DNA of 6,235 bases from an uncultured Clostridia bacterium (GTDB lineage Bacteria; Bacillota; Clostridia; Oscillospirales; Oscillospiraceae). The position numbers were made by a program, and so were the translations under genes. The notes under the pieces were generated by a model that saw only the letters and a program-made list of their open reading frames with translations, was not told the origin of the DNA and did not search any database. Below are positions 1-5,566 of this stretch, piece by piece. How positions within the stretch are numbered: position 1 is the first letter of the stretch; each line of letters begins with the position of its first letter. The DNA lies in the NCBI GenBank assembly GCA_938049125.1, contig CALICR010000034.1:1-6235 (forward strand), in the 5' to 3' direction.

Positions 1-1
1 G

Positions 2-592
2 GGCACGGCCCTGGGGCTGACACTCCGGAACCTCCGGCAGGACCGGCAGGCGGGCGACGCCGCGGCGGCGGTCACGGCGCAGCTGACGCGGGAGAGCGCC
101 GCGCGGAGGGCATCCCGGGCGGCGGAGACGCAGCCTGCCGCGGACGGTGCGGCGGAGGCCGTGCCCGACTATGTCCGCTATCCGGGCATGGAGATGCCGG
201 TGACGGAGGTGGACGGGACGTCCTACATCGGCGTCCTGACGATTCCGGCGCTGGACCTGGCGCTGCCGGTGCAGAGCGAGTGGAGCTATCCGGCCCTGCG
301 CCGCACGCCCTGCCGCTACAGCGGCTCGGCCTACCGGGACGACCTCATCCTCCTGGCCCACAACTATGAGAGCCACTTCGGGCGGCTCAAGTCCCTGTCG
401 CCGGGCGACGCGGTCCTGTTCACCGATGCGGACGGGAACGAGTTCGCCTACGAGGTGCTGGAGCTGGAGATGCTGCGGCCCACGGCGGTGGAGGATATGA
501 CGGCAGGGGACTGGGACCTCACCCTCTTTACCTGCACCCTCGGCGGCCAGGCCCGCGTCACCGTCCGCTGCCTCCGGACGGACCGGTCTTAG
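2..592 (+). CDS. Sortase, 5'-truncated by the window edge
   Basis: A sortase is a membrane-anchored cysteine transpeptidase that attaches LPxTG-like proteins to peptidoglycan or polymerises pilins. The frame is open from base 2 to the TAG at 590-592, giving 196 visible residues. A GTG at 161 could be taken as the start, but the upstream codons read as a typical sortase stalk (about GTALGLTLRNLRQDRQAG, then Ala/Arg-rich). The true start and most of the N-terminal membrane helix therefore lie left of the window. The catalytic His is in LLAHNYESHFG (codon 359-361). The catalytic Cys is in the TLxTC motif TLFTC (codon 533-535). The likely catalytic Arg is in GGQARVTVR (codon 554-556). Barrel strands such as YIGVLTIPALDLALPV precede the His. 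The subclass and substrate cannot be told, because no pilin or LPxTG gene is visible. A strong terminator follows 10 bases after the stop. The family call is secure. Confidence 0.93.
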   Translation, partial: GTALGLTLRNLRQDRQAGDAAAAVTAQLTRESAARRASRAAETQPAADGAAEAVPDYVRYPGMEMPVTEVDGTSYIGVLTIPALDLALPVQSEWSYPALRRTPCRYSGSAYRDDLILLAHNYESHFGRLKSLSPGDAVLFTDADGNEFAYEVLELEMLRPTAVEDMTAGDWDLTLFTCTLGGQARVTVRCLRTDRS

Positions 593-597
593 AGAAC

Positions 598-638
598 AAA
601 ATGCCCTGCATATCCCCGGGATATGCAGGGCGTTTTTT
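598..638. terminator. Intrinsic terminator, probably bidirectional
   Basis: A near-perfect inverted repeat pairs 603-615 with 619-631 (GCCCTGCATATCC against its complement, 3-base loop). On the plus strand it is followed by G and six T (633-638), ending the sortase transcript. On the minus strand the same hairpin is followed by ATTTTGTTCT (602 downward), which is U-rich enough to end the convergent DUF2812 gene as well. Confidence 0.93.
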
Positions 639-641
639 CGG

Positions 642-1166
642 TCAGGCGCGCCTGTGCTCGCCGAGAAGCTTGCGCATCTTCTTGGCGGTCCATACCGGGA
701 GGAGGCAGACGAAGAGCGGCACGCAGGCGATGCGGGGCGTGAGGTTCCCCGTGAGGTCGCTGGGCACCAGGATCAGCAGGGCCGCCAGGACGAGGAGCAC
801 GTTGCGGAGCTTGTCCAGCGGGCGGATGCAGCGGTGCAGGTGGTCCGCGACGGCGTGGCGCGGCGCGCCGTGAATTTCATATTCCGTCTCCTGGGCGTCC
901 TCCCGCCAGCGCTTGCGGAACCAGAGCCAGGCGCCCTGGGTGCAGACCAGCTCCCAGCCCTGCTTTTCGTAGAGCAGCTCCGTGAAGCCCTGGCCCTCGC
1001 GGCAGTCCAGGGCGTAGCGGTAGCGCACGCCGGGGTCCGCCTCCTCGGTCCGGGAAAACCGGCCCGCGCGGATCAGGTGGAAGCCCTCGGCGGACCGGGC
1101 GTTGACGGTCTCCAGCTCCGCCTCGTACTTCCAGGGGACAAACAGCCGCCGGATCTTCTGCTCCAT
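642..1166 (-). CDS. DUF2812 domain-containing membrane protein
   Basis: The product has 174 residues. The N-terminal part has the look of the DUF2812 family: an opening with basic and aromatic residues (MEQKIRRLFVPWKYEAELE), then AEGFHLIRAG, a YRYALD strand, and the signature-like GWELV followed by a WLWFRKRW block around residues 70-88. Two hydrophobic helices lie at about 122-136 and 145-160, separated by a short PSDLTGNLTPR loop, and a basic tail (AKKMRKLLGEHRR) follows. The family has no established biochemical role. Members are often found beside PadR-type regulators, but none is visible here. The ATG is supported by a GGAGGT site (1173-1178 on the complement) 6 bases upstream. The gene lies 79 bases downstream of the cysteine-rich gene on the same strand and may share its transcript, since no clear promoter of its own was found. 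It ends convergently with the sortase over a shared terminator. Confidence 0.8.
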   Translation of the reverse strand: MEQKIRRLFVPWKYEAELETVNARSAEGFHLIRAGRFSRTEEADPGVRYRYALDCREGQGFTELLYEKQGWELVCTQGAWLWFRKRWREDAQETEYEIHGAPRHAVADHLHRCIRPLDKLRNVLLVLAALLILVPSDLTGNLTPRIACVPLFVCLLPVWTAKKMRKLLGEHRRA

Positions 1167-1221
1167 GGGATTACCTCCAGATGTAAAGTCAGGATGGGCG
1201 GAGGGGTACCGCCCGGTATGT

Positions 1222-1242
1222 ATGCCGGCGAAACGCCGGCAT
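1222..1242 (-). other. Perfect 9-bp hairpin between the cysteine-rich and DUF2812 genes
   Basis: ATGCCGGCG (1222-1230) pairs exactly with CGCCGGCAT (1234-1242) around a 3-base loop, 3 bases beyond the stop of the cysteine-rich gene. There is no T-run on either side, so it is a poor intrinsic terminator. On the minus transcript it could protect the 3' end of the upstream message or cause partial termination before the DUF2812 gene. A weaker repeat, TACCG/CGGTA (1207-1218), follows. Confidence 0.6.
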
Positions 1243-1245
1243 TGC

Positions 1246-1485
1246 TCAGGAATTGCAGCCGCAGGAGCTGCCGCTGCGCGAAGAAGCGCTGCGGGAACTG
1301 CCGCAGGAGCTGCGGCAGCAGGAACTGCGTCCGCAGCTGCAGCCGCCGCAGCAATTGCAGCAGTTACAGCAGTTACAGCAGCTTTCGCAGCAGGAGACGA
1401 CCTCCGCCAGAACGCCGCTGGTGCGGTTGCAGAGGCTGATGAGCTCCTGTAAGCAGGAGCTTCCGCTGCAGGAGCAGCAAGCCAT
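1246..1485 (-). CDS. Small cysteine-rich protein (22 Cys in 79 residues), putative spore-surface protein
   Basis: I do not recognise a named family. The protein begins MACCSCSGSSC, then has a Cys-poor, probably helical stretch (LQELISLCNRTSGVLAEVV, residues 12-30). A dense core follows (31-61) with SCCESCC, three NCC units, GGCSCG and SSCCRSSC. A Ser/Arg/Gly linker (62-74) and a terminal CGCNS close it. Cysteines fall at 3, 4, 6, 11, 19, 32, 33, 36, 37, 39, 40, 42, 43, 45, 46, 49, 51, 56, 57, 61, 75 and 77. There is no signal peptide or membrane helix. The ATG has a GGAGG site 7 bases upstream. Densely cysteine-rich proteins in spore formers are commonly coat, crust or exosporium components that cross-link through disulfides (CotY/CotZ and CdeC are known examples of the type, not proven homologues). 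A sigma-K-like promoter upstream fits that view. Metal binding is an alternative. The reading frame is well supported; the role is inference. Confidence 0.77.
   Translation of the reverse strand: MACCSCSGSSCLQELISLCNRTSGVLAEVVSCCESCCNCCNCCNCCGGCSCGRSSCCRSSCGSSRSASSRSGSSCGCNS
1348..1380 (-). repeat. In-frame 9-base tandem repeat encoding Cys-Cys-Asn units
   Basis: On the plus strand the units ATTGCAGCA (1354-1362), GTTACAGCA (1363-1371) and GTTACAGCA (1372-1380) follow one another, preceded by GCAGCA (1348-1353). On the coding strand they give consecutive NCC units. The last two copies are identical, so the array could gain or lose units by slippage without breaking the frame. Confidence 0.85.
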
Positions 1486-1492
1486 AGGGACC

Positions 1493-1497
1493 CCTCC
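1493..1497 (-). promoter_or_regulatory. Ribosome binding site of the cysteine-rich gene
   Basis: The complement of CCTCC at 1493-1497 is GGAGG, 7 bases before the ATG at 1483-1485. This is a strong, well-placed site and is the main evidence that this low-complexity frame is translated and starts there. Confidence 0.85.
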
Positions 1498-1513
1498 CGT
1501 CCATCGGATTTGC

Positions 1514-1531
1514 CCCGGGCTTCGGCCCGGG
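1514..1531 (-). other. Stem-loop in the leader of the cysteine-rich gene
   Basis: CCCGGGC (1514-1520) pairs with GCCCGGG (1525-1531). The 4-base loop reads TTCG on the plus strand and CGAA on the minus transcript. No T-run follows on either strand, so it is not a standard terminator of rqcH. If the sigma-K-like promoter just upstream is real, transcription would begin almost at the foot of this hairpin, giving a capped, stabilised 5' end. Confidence 0.6.
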
Positions 1532-1537
1532 ACGTTC

Positions 1538-1565
1538 TATCCTATGCGGCGGGGCGTCAGGGGTG
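1538..1565 (-). promoter_or_regulatory. Putative sigma-K-type (mother-cell) promoter for the cysteine-rich gene
   Basis: The complement of 1538-1546 reads CATAGGATA, a full match to the sigma-K -10 pattern CATAnnnTA. Sixteen bases upstream lies AC in the context CACC (complement of 1562-1565), matching the -35 pattern mACm with the expected 16-17 base spacing. The -35 part lies in the last codons of rqcH. By eye I found no other CATAnnnTA in the window on either strand. The motif is short and the assignment rests on pattern and context only. No good sigma-A promoter was found in the same gap. Confidence 0.5.
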
Positions 1566-3296
1566 CAGCCGTTCGGGCAGCGTCTCGTCGGGCGTGACGT
1601 AGAGGGTCGTATAGCGGTCGTAGATGACCATGCCCGGGAGGCTCCCGGCGGGCTTTTTGACGTTGCGGACGAGGGTGGTGTCCACGGGGACGTTCTGGCC
1701 CTGGCGGGCCTGGGAGTAGAGAGCGGCCAGCGTGGCCGCCTCGGTCATGGTCTGCTCGTCGGGCGTCTGGCCGCCGCAGACGATGATGACGTGGCTGCCG
1801 TGGATCTTCTGGGCATGGAGCCAGACGTCGGAGCGGGCCGCCAGCTTCAGGGTAAGCTGGTCGTTCTGGCGGTTGTTGCGGCCCACCAGGATGGGGAAGC
1901 CGGTGCTGGAGCGGAATTCCATGGGCTTCGCCGCGGGCTGCTTCATGGCCTTCTTCTCCGTGCGGCGCACATAGCCCTGGTCCGCCAGCTCCGCGCGGAT
2001 CTCGGCCATGTCACGGTCGGACTCGGCGCGGCTCAGCTCCTCAAGGACGCTGTTGAGGTAATTCAGCTCCGTTCCGCCGCGGGCGATCTGCTCCGTGAGC
2101 ACCTGCTCGGCGTGCTTGGCCCGGGCGTAGTCCTTATAATATTTGGCGGCGTTCTGCTGGGGCGAGAGCTGGGGGGCGAGGCGGATGTCCACCTCCCGCA
2201 GCTCCGGGTCGTAAAAGTCCTCAGTGGTCAGCACGGTCTGGCCCCGGGTAATGCGGTGAAGGTTGGCGGTCACGAGGTCGCCGCAGCGGCGGAGGCGCTC
2301 CCGGTCCTTGGACTCGGACAGCTCCTTTTTTTGCAGCTCCAGCTTCCGGGCGACACGGTCGCGGTGGTTCGTGATCTGCTTCGTGAGCTGCTGTGCCCGC
2401 TGGCGCTGGCGCTCAGCGCGCTCCTTGCGGCCATAGAAGGCGTCCAGCAGCGCGGAGCAGTCCGGGAAGACCGTCTCCTCCAGGAAGCCGCCGTACTGGC
2501 CGATCTCCACGCAGGAGAAGTCCGAGGGCACGCCGTCCCGGCTGAGGAGCACGGGGCGGAAGGGGCGGCAGCCCGCGAAGAAGGCGAAGAGCTTCGCCGC
2601 GGCGGCGGGCCGGTCCGGGAGCGCGGAAGCGTCGAACTCGGTCTCGCCGGTGAGGCGGAAGCTCAGCTCCCGGCAGAGCAGCGGCGAGAGGCCGTTCAGC
2701 GCGCCGAGCAGCAGCTTGTCCAGCCGCACCGGTGCATCCGCCGTCTCGAGGAGCGCGAGGAAGTCCGCCTCGGTGCAGGCGAAAGGGTCGCGCTTATTTT
2801 GGGCGGGCGGCTCGCGGTAGTAAAGCCCCGGCAGGACCTGCCGGGCCTCGGACATCTCAAAGTCCACCCGGCGCAGGCAGTCGATGATGCGCCCGTCGGG
2901 GCCGGTGAGGATGAGGTTGGAGGACCTTCCCATCAGCTCCAGCATCAGGTGCTTCCGGGACGGCTCGCCCAGCTCGTCGAGGCAGTCCAGGGCGATGTCC
3001 AGCATCCGCTCCATGGGCTTCTGGCGGAAGGAGACGATGCGGGCGCCGGTCAGGTGCTTGCGCAGCAGCATGCAGAACATGGGCGGCTGCGCCGGATTTT
3101 CAAAGGAAAGGGCCGTGAACTGGACCCGGGGGTGGTTGGGATTGACGGTGATGAGCAGCCTGCGGTTCCCCTCGCGGCTGCGCAGGGAGAGCAGGAGCGT
3201 GTCCCGGGTGGGCTGCTGGACCCGGTCGATGCGGGACCCGGCGGCGGAGGCCAGCTCCTCGGTCACGGCGGATAAGAACAGGGCATCAAAGGGCAT
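1557..3296 (-). CDS. rqcH: RqcH, NFACT-family ribosome-associated quality control protein
   Basis: RqcH binds the peptidyl-tRNA-obstructed 50S subunit and recruits Ala-tRNA, adding C-terminal alanine tails that mark stalled nascent chains for degradation. It was formerly annotated as fibronectin-binding protein A. The product has 579 residues, the usual length. The start is set at MPFDALFLSAV, the family's normal N-terminus, with GGAGG 6 bases upstream; an in-frame ATG 8 codons earlier lacks this support. The NFACT-N domain includes MFCMLLRKHLTGARI (about 73-87) and LMLELMGRSSNLIL. A long coiled-coil middle contains RAERQRQRAQQLTKQI. The C-terminal NFACT-R/DUF814 domain contains DVWLHAQKIHGSHVII. 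At the Asp-Arg pair essential in Bacillus subtilis RqcH (D97-R98), this protein has Glu96-Arg97. Its first 11 bases overlap the end of mrnC, so the two are likely translated from one transcript. Confidence 0.96.
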   Translation of the reverse strand: MPFDALFLSAVTEELASAAGSRIDRVQQPTRDTLLLSLRSREGNRRLLITVNPNHPRVQFTALSFENPAQPPMFCMLLRKHLTGARIVSFRQKPMERMLDIALDCLDELGEPSRKHLMLELMGRSSNLILTGPDGRIIDCLRRVDFEMSEARQVLPGLYYREPPAQNKRDPFACTEADFLALLETADAPVRLDKLLLGALNGLSPLLCRELSFRLTGETEFDASALPDRPAAAAKLFAFFAGCRPFRPVLLSRDGVPSDFSCVEIGQYGGFLEETVFPDCSALLDAFYGRKERAERQRQRAQQLTKQITNHRDRVARKLELQKKELSESKDRERLRRCGDLVTANLHRITRGQTVLTTEDFYDPELREVDIRLAPQLSPQQNAAKYYKDYARAKHAEQVLTEQIARGGTELNYLNSVLEELSRAESDRDMAEIRAELADQGYVRRTEKKAMKQPAAKPMEFRSSTGFPILVGRNNRQNDQLTLKLAARSDVWLHAQKIHGSHVIIVCGGQTPDEQTMTEAATLAALYSQARQGQNVPVDTTLVRNVKKPAGSLPGMVIYDRYTTLYVTPDETLPERLHP

Positions 3297-3699
3297 TGGG
3301 CGCCTCCATGGTCGATTCAAACAGCTCGTTGATCCGGGCGGTCTGCCCGGTCAGAAACAGGGCGCCGAAGAGGCACTCGAGGCCCGTGGCTTTGGCGTAC
3401 TCCCCGGCGGTGGCGTGCTTGGGCACGGCATGGACGTGGGCGTTGCGCCCGCGGCGGTAGATGGCCAGCTCCTCCTCGGTCAGCAGCGGAAGCATCCGCT
3501 CCATCTGCCGGGCCTGGGCCGGCGCGGCGACCCGGGCCACCGTGGCCCGGTGCAGGCCCGCGGACGTGGCCTTGCCGTGGAGGCAGAGCCAGCTCCGCAC
3601 CAGCAGCTCAAAGACGCCGTCGCCCATGTGGGCGAGGCCCAGGGCGCTGATCCCGGCGAGCGCCTGCTTTTCCATATGGACGTTGAAATAATCCGGCAT
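3286..3699 (-). CDS. mrnC: Mini-ribonuclease III
   Basis: Mini-III is a dimeric RNase III-type endonuclease without the double-stranded-RNA-binding domain. In B. subtilis it matures the ends of 23S rRNA. The product has 137 residues, the normal size. The catalytic-domain hallmarks are present: GLAHMGDGVFELLVR, with the acidic Asp at residue 27, and ATGLECLFGALFLTG, with the second metal ligand Glu at 108. The family block YRRGRNAHVH (81-90) lies between them. The reading frame is open up to 3840, but MPDYFNVHMEKQ is the natural start: it has a GGAGG-type site 6-7 bases upstream, and the upstream extension is Pro/Arg-rich and runs through the promoter region. The gene is the first of a pair with rqcH (11-base overlap) and is transcribed away from the response regulator. 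Placement beside rqcH differs from the B. subtilis cysS-mrnC arrangement. Confidence 0.95.
   Translation of the reverse strand: MPDYFNVHMEKQALAGISALGLAHMGDGVFELLVRSWLCLHGKATSAGLHRATVARVAAPAQARQMERMLPLLTEEELAIYRRGRNAHVHAVPKHATAGEYAKATGLECLFGALFLTGQTARINELFESTMEAPNAL
3303..3307 (-). promoter_or_regulatory. Ribosome binding site that fixes the rqcH start
   Basis: GGAGG on the complement lies 6 bases before the ATG at 3294-3296, inside the 3' end of mrnC. It selects MPFDALFL over the in-frame ATG 24 bases upstream and indicates independent or coupled initiation within the overlap. Confidence 0.8.
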
Positions 3700-3705
3700 A
3701 GGCGG

Positions 3706-3714
3706 CCTCCTCCT
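3706..3714 (-). promoter_or_regulatory. Ribosome binding site that fixes the mrnC start
   Basis: The complement reads AGGAGGAGG, ending 6 bases before the ATG at 3697-3699. No comparable site precedes the in-frame ATG at 3838-3840, which would lie upstream of the mrnC promoter. Confidence 0.8.
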
Positions 3715-3716
3715 GC

Positions 3717-3741
3717 CCCGCGCCGCCTCGGGCGGCGGGGG
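3717..3741 (-). other. GC-rich leader hairpin before mrnC
   Basis: CGCCGCC (3721-3727) pairs with GGCGGCG (3731-3737) around a 3-base loop. Beyond one mismatch the stem extends by three more G-C pairs (3717-3719 with 3739-3741). It lies between the minus-strand -10 element and the mrnC ribosome site. There is no T-run, so it is not a terminator. It could affect translation or leader stability. Confidence 0.55.
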
Positions 3742-3750
3742 AACAAGTCC

Positions 3751-3778
3751 ATTATATTGTTTTTTTCGAAAAATGCAA
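3751..3778 (-). promoter_or_regulatory. Sigma-A-like promoter for mrnC-rqcH
   Basis: The complement of 3751-3756 is TATAAT, a perfect -10. The -35 is weak: TTGCAT (complement of 3773-3778) with a 16-base spacer. The spacer is A/T-rich and contains the palindrome TTTTTCGAAAAA (3762-3773). The transcript would carry a leader of about 45 bases. Confidence 0.65.
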
Positions 3779-3807
3779 TGACAACCGGCGGCGGGAAGTG
3801 GTATACT
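3778..3807 (+). promoter_or_regulatory. Sigma-A-like promoter for the two-component operon
   Basis: The -35 is ATGACA (3778-3783), the spacer 18 bases and the -10 TATACT (3802-3807), each hexamer 5 of 6 to consensus. An AAGGAGG ribosome site (3825-3831) precedes the ATG by 8 bases. The -35 abuts the -35 of the divergent mrnC promoter, so a protein bound between them could affect both. Confidence 0.75.
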
Positions 3808-3839
3808 GAGAAAAACGATCTCTGAAGGAGGCGTCCGCA

Positions 3840-4508
3840 ATGATCTATCTGCTGGAGGACGACAGCAGCATCCGTGATTTCGTTCTCTACGCCCTGAACG
3901 GCCAGGGGATGGAGGCCGTGGGCTTCGAGCGGCCCTCGGAGTTCTGGGCGGCGCTGGCGGAGCGGATGCCGGACCTGCTGCTGCTGGACATCATGCTGCC
4001 CGAGGAGGACGGCATGGAGATCCTGCGGCGGCTGCGCGGATCGCCGGATACCCGGCGGCTGCCCGTCATCCTGCTGACGGCCCGGGACACGGAGTTCGAC
4101 CGGGTGCTGGGCCTCGACGAGGGGGCCGACGATTATGTGGCCAAGCCCTTCAGTATGCTGGAGCTGGTGTCGCGCATCCGGGCGGTGCTGCGCCGCACGG
4201 GCGGGAGCACCGGAGACGTGCGACTCGGCGGCCTCTACATCAGCCCGGAGAAGCACCAGGTCCGGGTGGAAGGCCAGGAGGTGGCGCTGACGCGCAAGGA
4301 GTTTGAGCTGCTGCGCATCCTGCTGGAGAACCGGGGCCGCGTTTTGACCCGGACCCAGCTCCAGGACCGGGTCTGGGGCTATGAGTTCGACGGCGAGAGC
4401 CGCACGGTGGACGTCCATATCCGGACGCTGCGGCAGAAGCTGGGCGCCTGCGGCGAGATCATTGAGACGGTCCGCGGCGTCGGCTACCGCATCGGAGAGG
4501 ACCGGTGA
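3840..4508 (+). CDS. OmpR/PhoB-family response regulator
   Basis: This is a cytoplasmic transcription factor of 222 residues, the usual length. The receiver domain covers about 1-117. It has acidic-pocket residues in LLEDD (5-8), phospho-acceptor Asp50 in LLLLDIMLPEEDG, the switch Thr80 in LLTARD, and the conserved Lys102 in DDYVAKPF. The winged-helix DNA-binding domain covers about 126-218, with LTRKEFELLRILLENRGRV, the recognition-helix region SRTVDVHIRTLRQKLG and the closing VRGVGYRI wing. AAGGAGG lies 8 bases before the ATG. Its TGA overlaps the GTG of the kinase in GTGA (4505-4508), so the two are translationally coupled and form a cognate pair. Sequence style is PhoB/PhoP-like, but no phosphate genes are visible and the regulon cannot be named. 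It may autoregulate through the 3700-3839 region. Confidence 0.96.
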   Translation: MIYLLEDDSSIRDFVLYALNGQGMEAVGFERPSEFWAALAERMPDLLLLDIMLPEEDGMEILRRLRGSPDTRRLPVILLTARDTEFDRVLGLDEGADDYVAKPFSMLELVSRIRAVLRRTGGSTGDVRLGGLYISPEKHQVRVEGQEVALTRKEFELLRILLENRGRVLTRTQLQDRVWGYEFDGESRTVDVHIRTLRQKLGACGEIIETVRGVGYRIGEDR

Positions 4509-5566
4509 GGCGGCGGCTGACGGGGCGGCTCATCGGCTGTATGCTCACGCCGATGCTGCTGCTGGCGGCGGCGCTGCTGGTGCTGACGGCCATCGGCGCG
4601 CCGGAGCGGCTGGGGAGCCTCTGCCGGGTGCTGGTCCCGGCGCTGCTGGTGCTGACCCCGGCGTCGGCGGGGGCCGCCGCGGCACTGGCCCGGCGGGAGC
4701 TTCGGAGCCTGACGGAGCCGCTGAACCGCATGGACCTCCAGCACCCCGAGGAGACGCTGACGGACCGGGCGCTCCAGCCCCTGGCGGAGAAAATTCAGGA
4801 GCAGAATGCTCTGCTGGAGGCCCAGATGGCCCGGGTCCGGGCCGAGAGCGCCAACCGCGAGAGCCTGCGCCGGGAGTTCACGGCCAACGTCTCCCATGAG
4901 CTGAAAACGCCGCTCACCACCATCTCCGGCACCGCGGAGCTGCTGCGCAGCGGCATGGTGAAGCACGAGGACGTGCCCCACTTTGCCGACAATATCTACC
5001 GCGAGAGCCAGCGGCTCATCACCCTGGTCAGCGACATCCTGCGCCTCTCCCAGATGGAGGAGCCGAGGGTTTCGGTCCGCTGGGAGCCGGTGGATCTCTA
5101 CAGCGTGGCCGGGGATGTGCTGGGCTGGCTCCAGAGCGCCGCGGAGACCCGGGGCGTCACCCTGTCGCTGACGGGCACCGCCGCCGTGGTGACCGGCTCC
5201 GCCAAGGTGCTCAGCGACATGATCTACAACCTATGCGACAACGCCGTCAAGTACAACCGCGCCGGCGGCTGGGTGCGCGTGTCCGTGCGCCGGGAGGGGA
5301 GCGCCGTCTGCCTCCGGGTCGAGGACAACGGCATCGGCATCCCCAAGGAGCACCAGGAGCGGGTCTTTGAACGGTTTTACCGCGTGGACAAGAGCCACAG
5401 CCGGGAGATCGGCGGCACGGGCCTGGGCCTCTCCATCGTGAAGCACGGGGCCATCCTCCACGGAGCGGACATGACGCTCCGCAGCGAGGAGGGGAAGGGC
5501 ACCGCGGTCACGCTGCGCTTCCCCGGCCCGGCGGCGCAGGACGGGGAGAAGGGAGCGGGCGCATGA
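4505..5566 (+). CDS. Membrane sensor histidine kinase with a minimal extracellular loop
   Basis: This is the cognate kinase of the preceding regulator (353 residues). The GTG start overlaps the regulator's stop; GGAGAGG (4494-4500) lies 4 bases upstream. Two membrane helices (about 9-30 and 40-62) are joined by only some 8-10 residues (GAPERLGSLC), so there is essentially no outside sensor domain. A signalling linker and coiled coil (about 63-120) follow. The HisKA domain has phospho-acceptor His131 in REFTANVSHELKTPLT. The HATPase domain has the N box MIYNLCDNAVKYN (239-251), the G1 box DNGIGIP (274-280), FERFYRVD (288-295) and the G2 box GGTGLGLSIVKHG (303-315). All catalytic boxes are intact. 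No PAS or clear HAMP domain is seen. The ATGA overlap with the next gene suggests that the small protein is made in step with it. The H box is PhoR-like, but the input domain is far shorter than in typical PhoR. Confidence 0.95.
   Translation: MRRRLTGRLIGCMLTPMLLLAAALLVLTAIGAPERLGSLCRVLVPALLVLTPASAGAAAALARRELRSLTEPLNRMDLQHPEETLTDRALQPLAEKIQEQNALLEAQMARVRAESANRESLRREFTANVSHELKTPLTTISGTAELLRSGMVKHEDVPHFADNIYRESQRLITLVSDILRLSQMEEPRVSVRWEPVDLYSVAGDVLGWLQSAAETRGVTLSLTGTAAVVTGSAKVLSDMIYNLCDNAVKYNRAGGWVRVSVRREGSAVCLRVEDNGIGIPKEHQERVFERFYRVDKSHSREIGGTGLGLSIVKHGAILHGADMTLRSEEGKGTAVTLRFPGPAAQDGEKGAGA

Noticed and set aside
161..592. GTG at 161 as the start of a complete 143-residue sortase
   Set aside because: The frame is open to the left edge, and the upstream residues look like a sortase membrane stalk. 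A start here would remove the membrane anchor.
1216..1224. CATACATA on the minus strand as a sigma-E-type -10 for the DUF2812 gene
   Set aside because: It is close to the -10 pattern, but no fitting -35 lies at the right distance and it overlaps the intergenic hairpin, so the support is too weak.
1354..1380. Short tandem repeats considered as a CRISPR or iteron array
   Set aside because: The units are 9 bases with no spacers, and they stay in frame within a coding sequence.
654..1439. Long plus-strand frame across the DUF2812 gene
   Set aside because: It is a shadow of the minus-strand gene, which has family motifs, membrane helices and a GGAGGT site.
1514..1531. Hairpin considered as the intrinsic terminator of rqcH
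   Set aside because: No T-run follows on the minus strand; the next bases are GCAAATCC. It is better described as a leader stem-loop.
1253..1597. Gln/Leu-rich repetitive frame (QQLQQLQQL) on the plus strand
   Set aside because: It is the reverse reading of the Cys codons TGC/TGT of the cysteine-rich gene. The minus frame has the strong ribosome site and sensible ends, and the plus frame runs on into rqcH antisense.
1563..3275. A 570-codon open frame on the plus strand opposite rqcH
   Set aside because: It is the antisense of a fully recognisable RqcH. Its Gly/Ala/Leu-rich composition is that of a GC-rich shadow frame, and it has no convincing ribosome site or family resemblance.
3480..4418. 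Minus-strand 312-codon frame opposite the response regulator and mrnC
   Set aside because: It crosses the divergent promoter region and overlaps two clear genes. Its composition is typical of GC-rich shadow frames.
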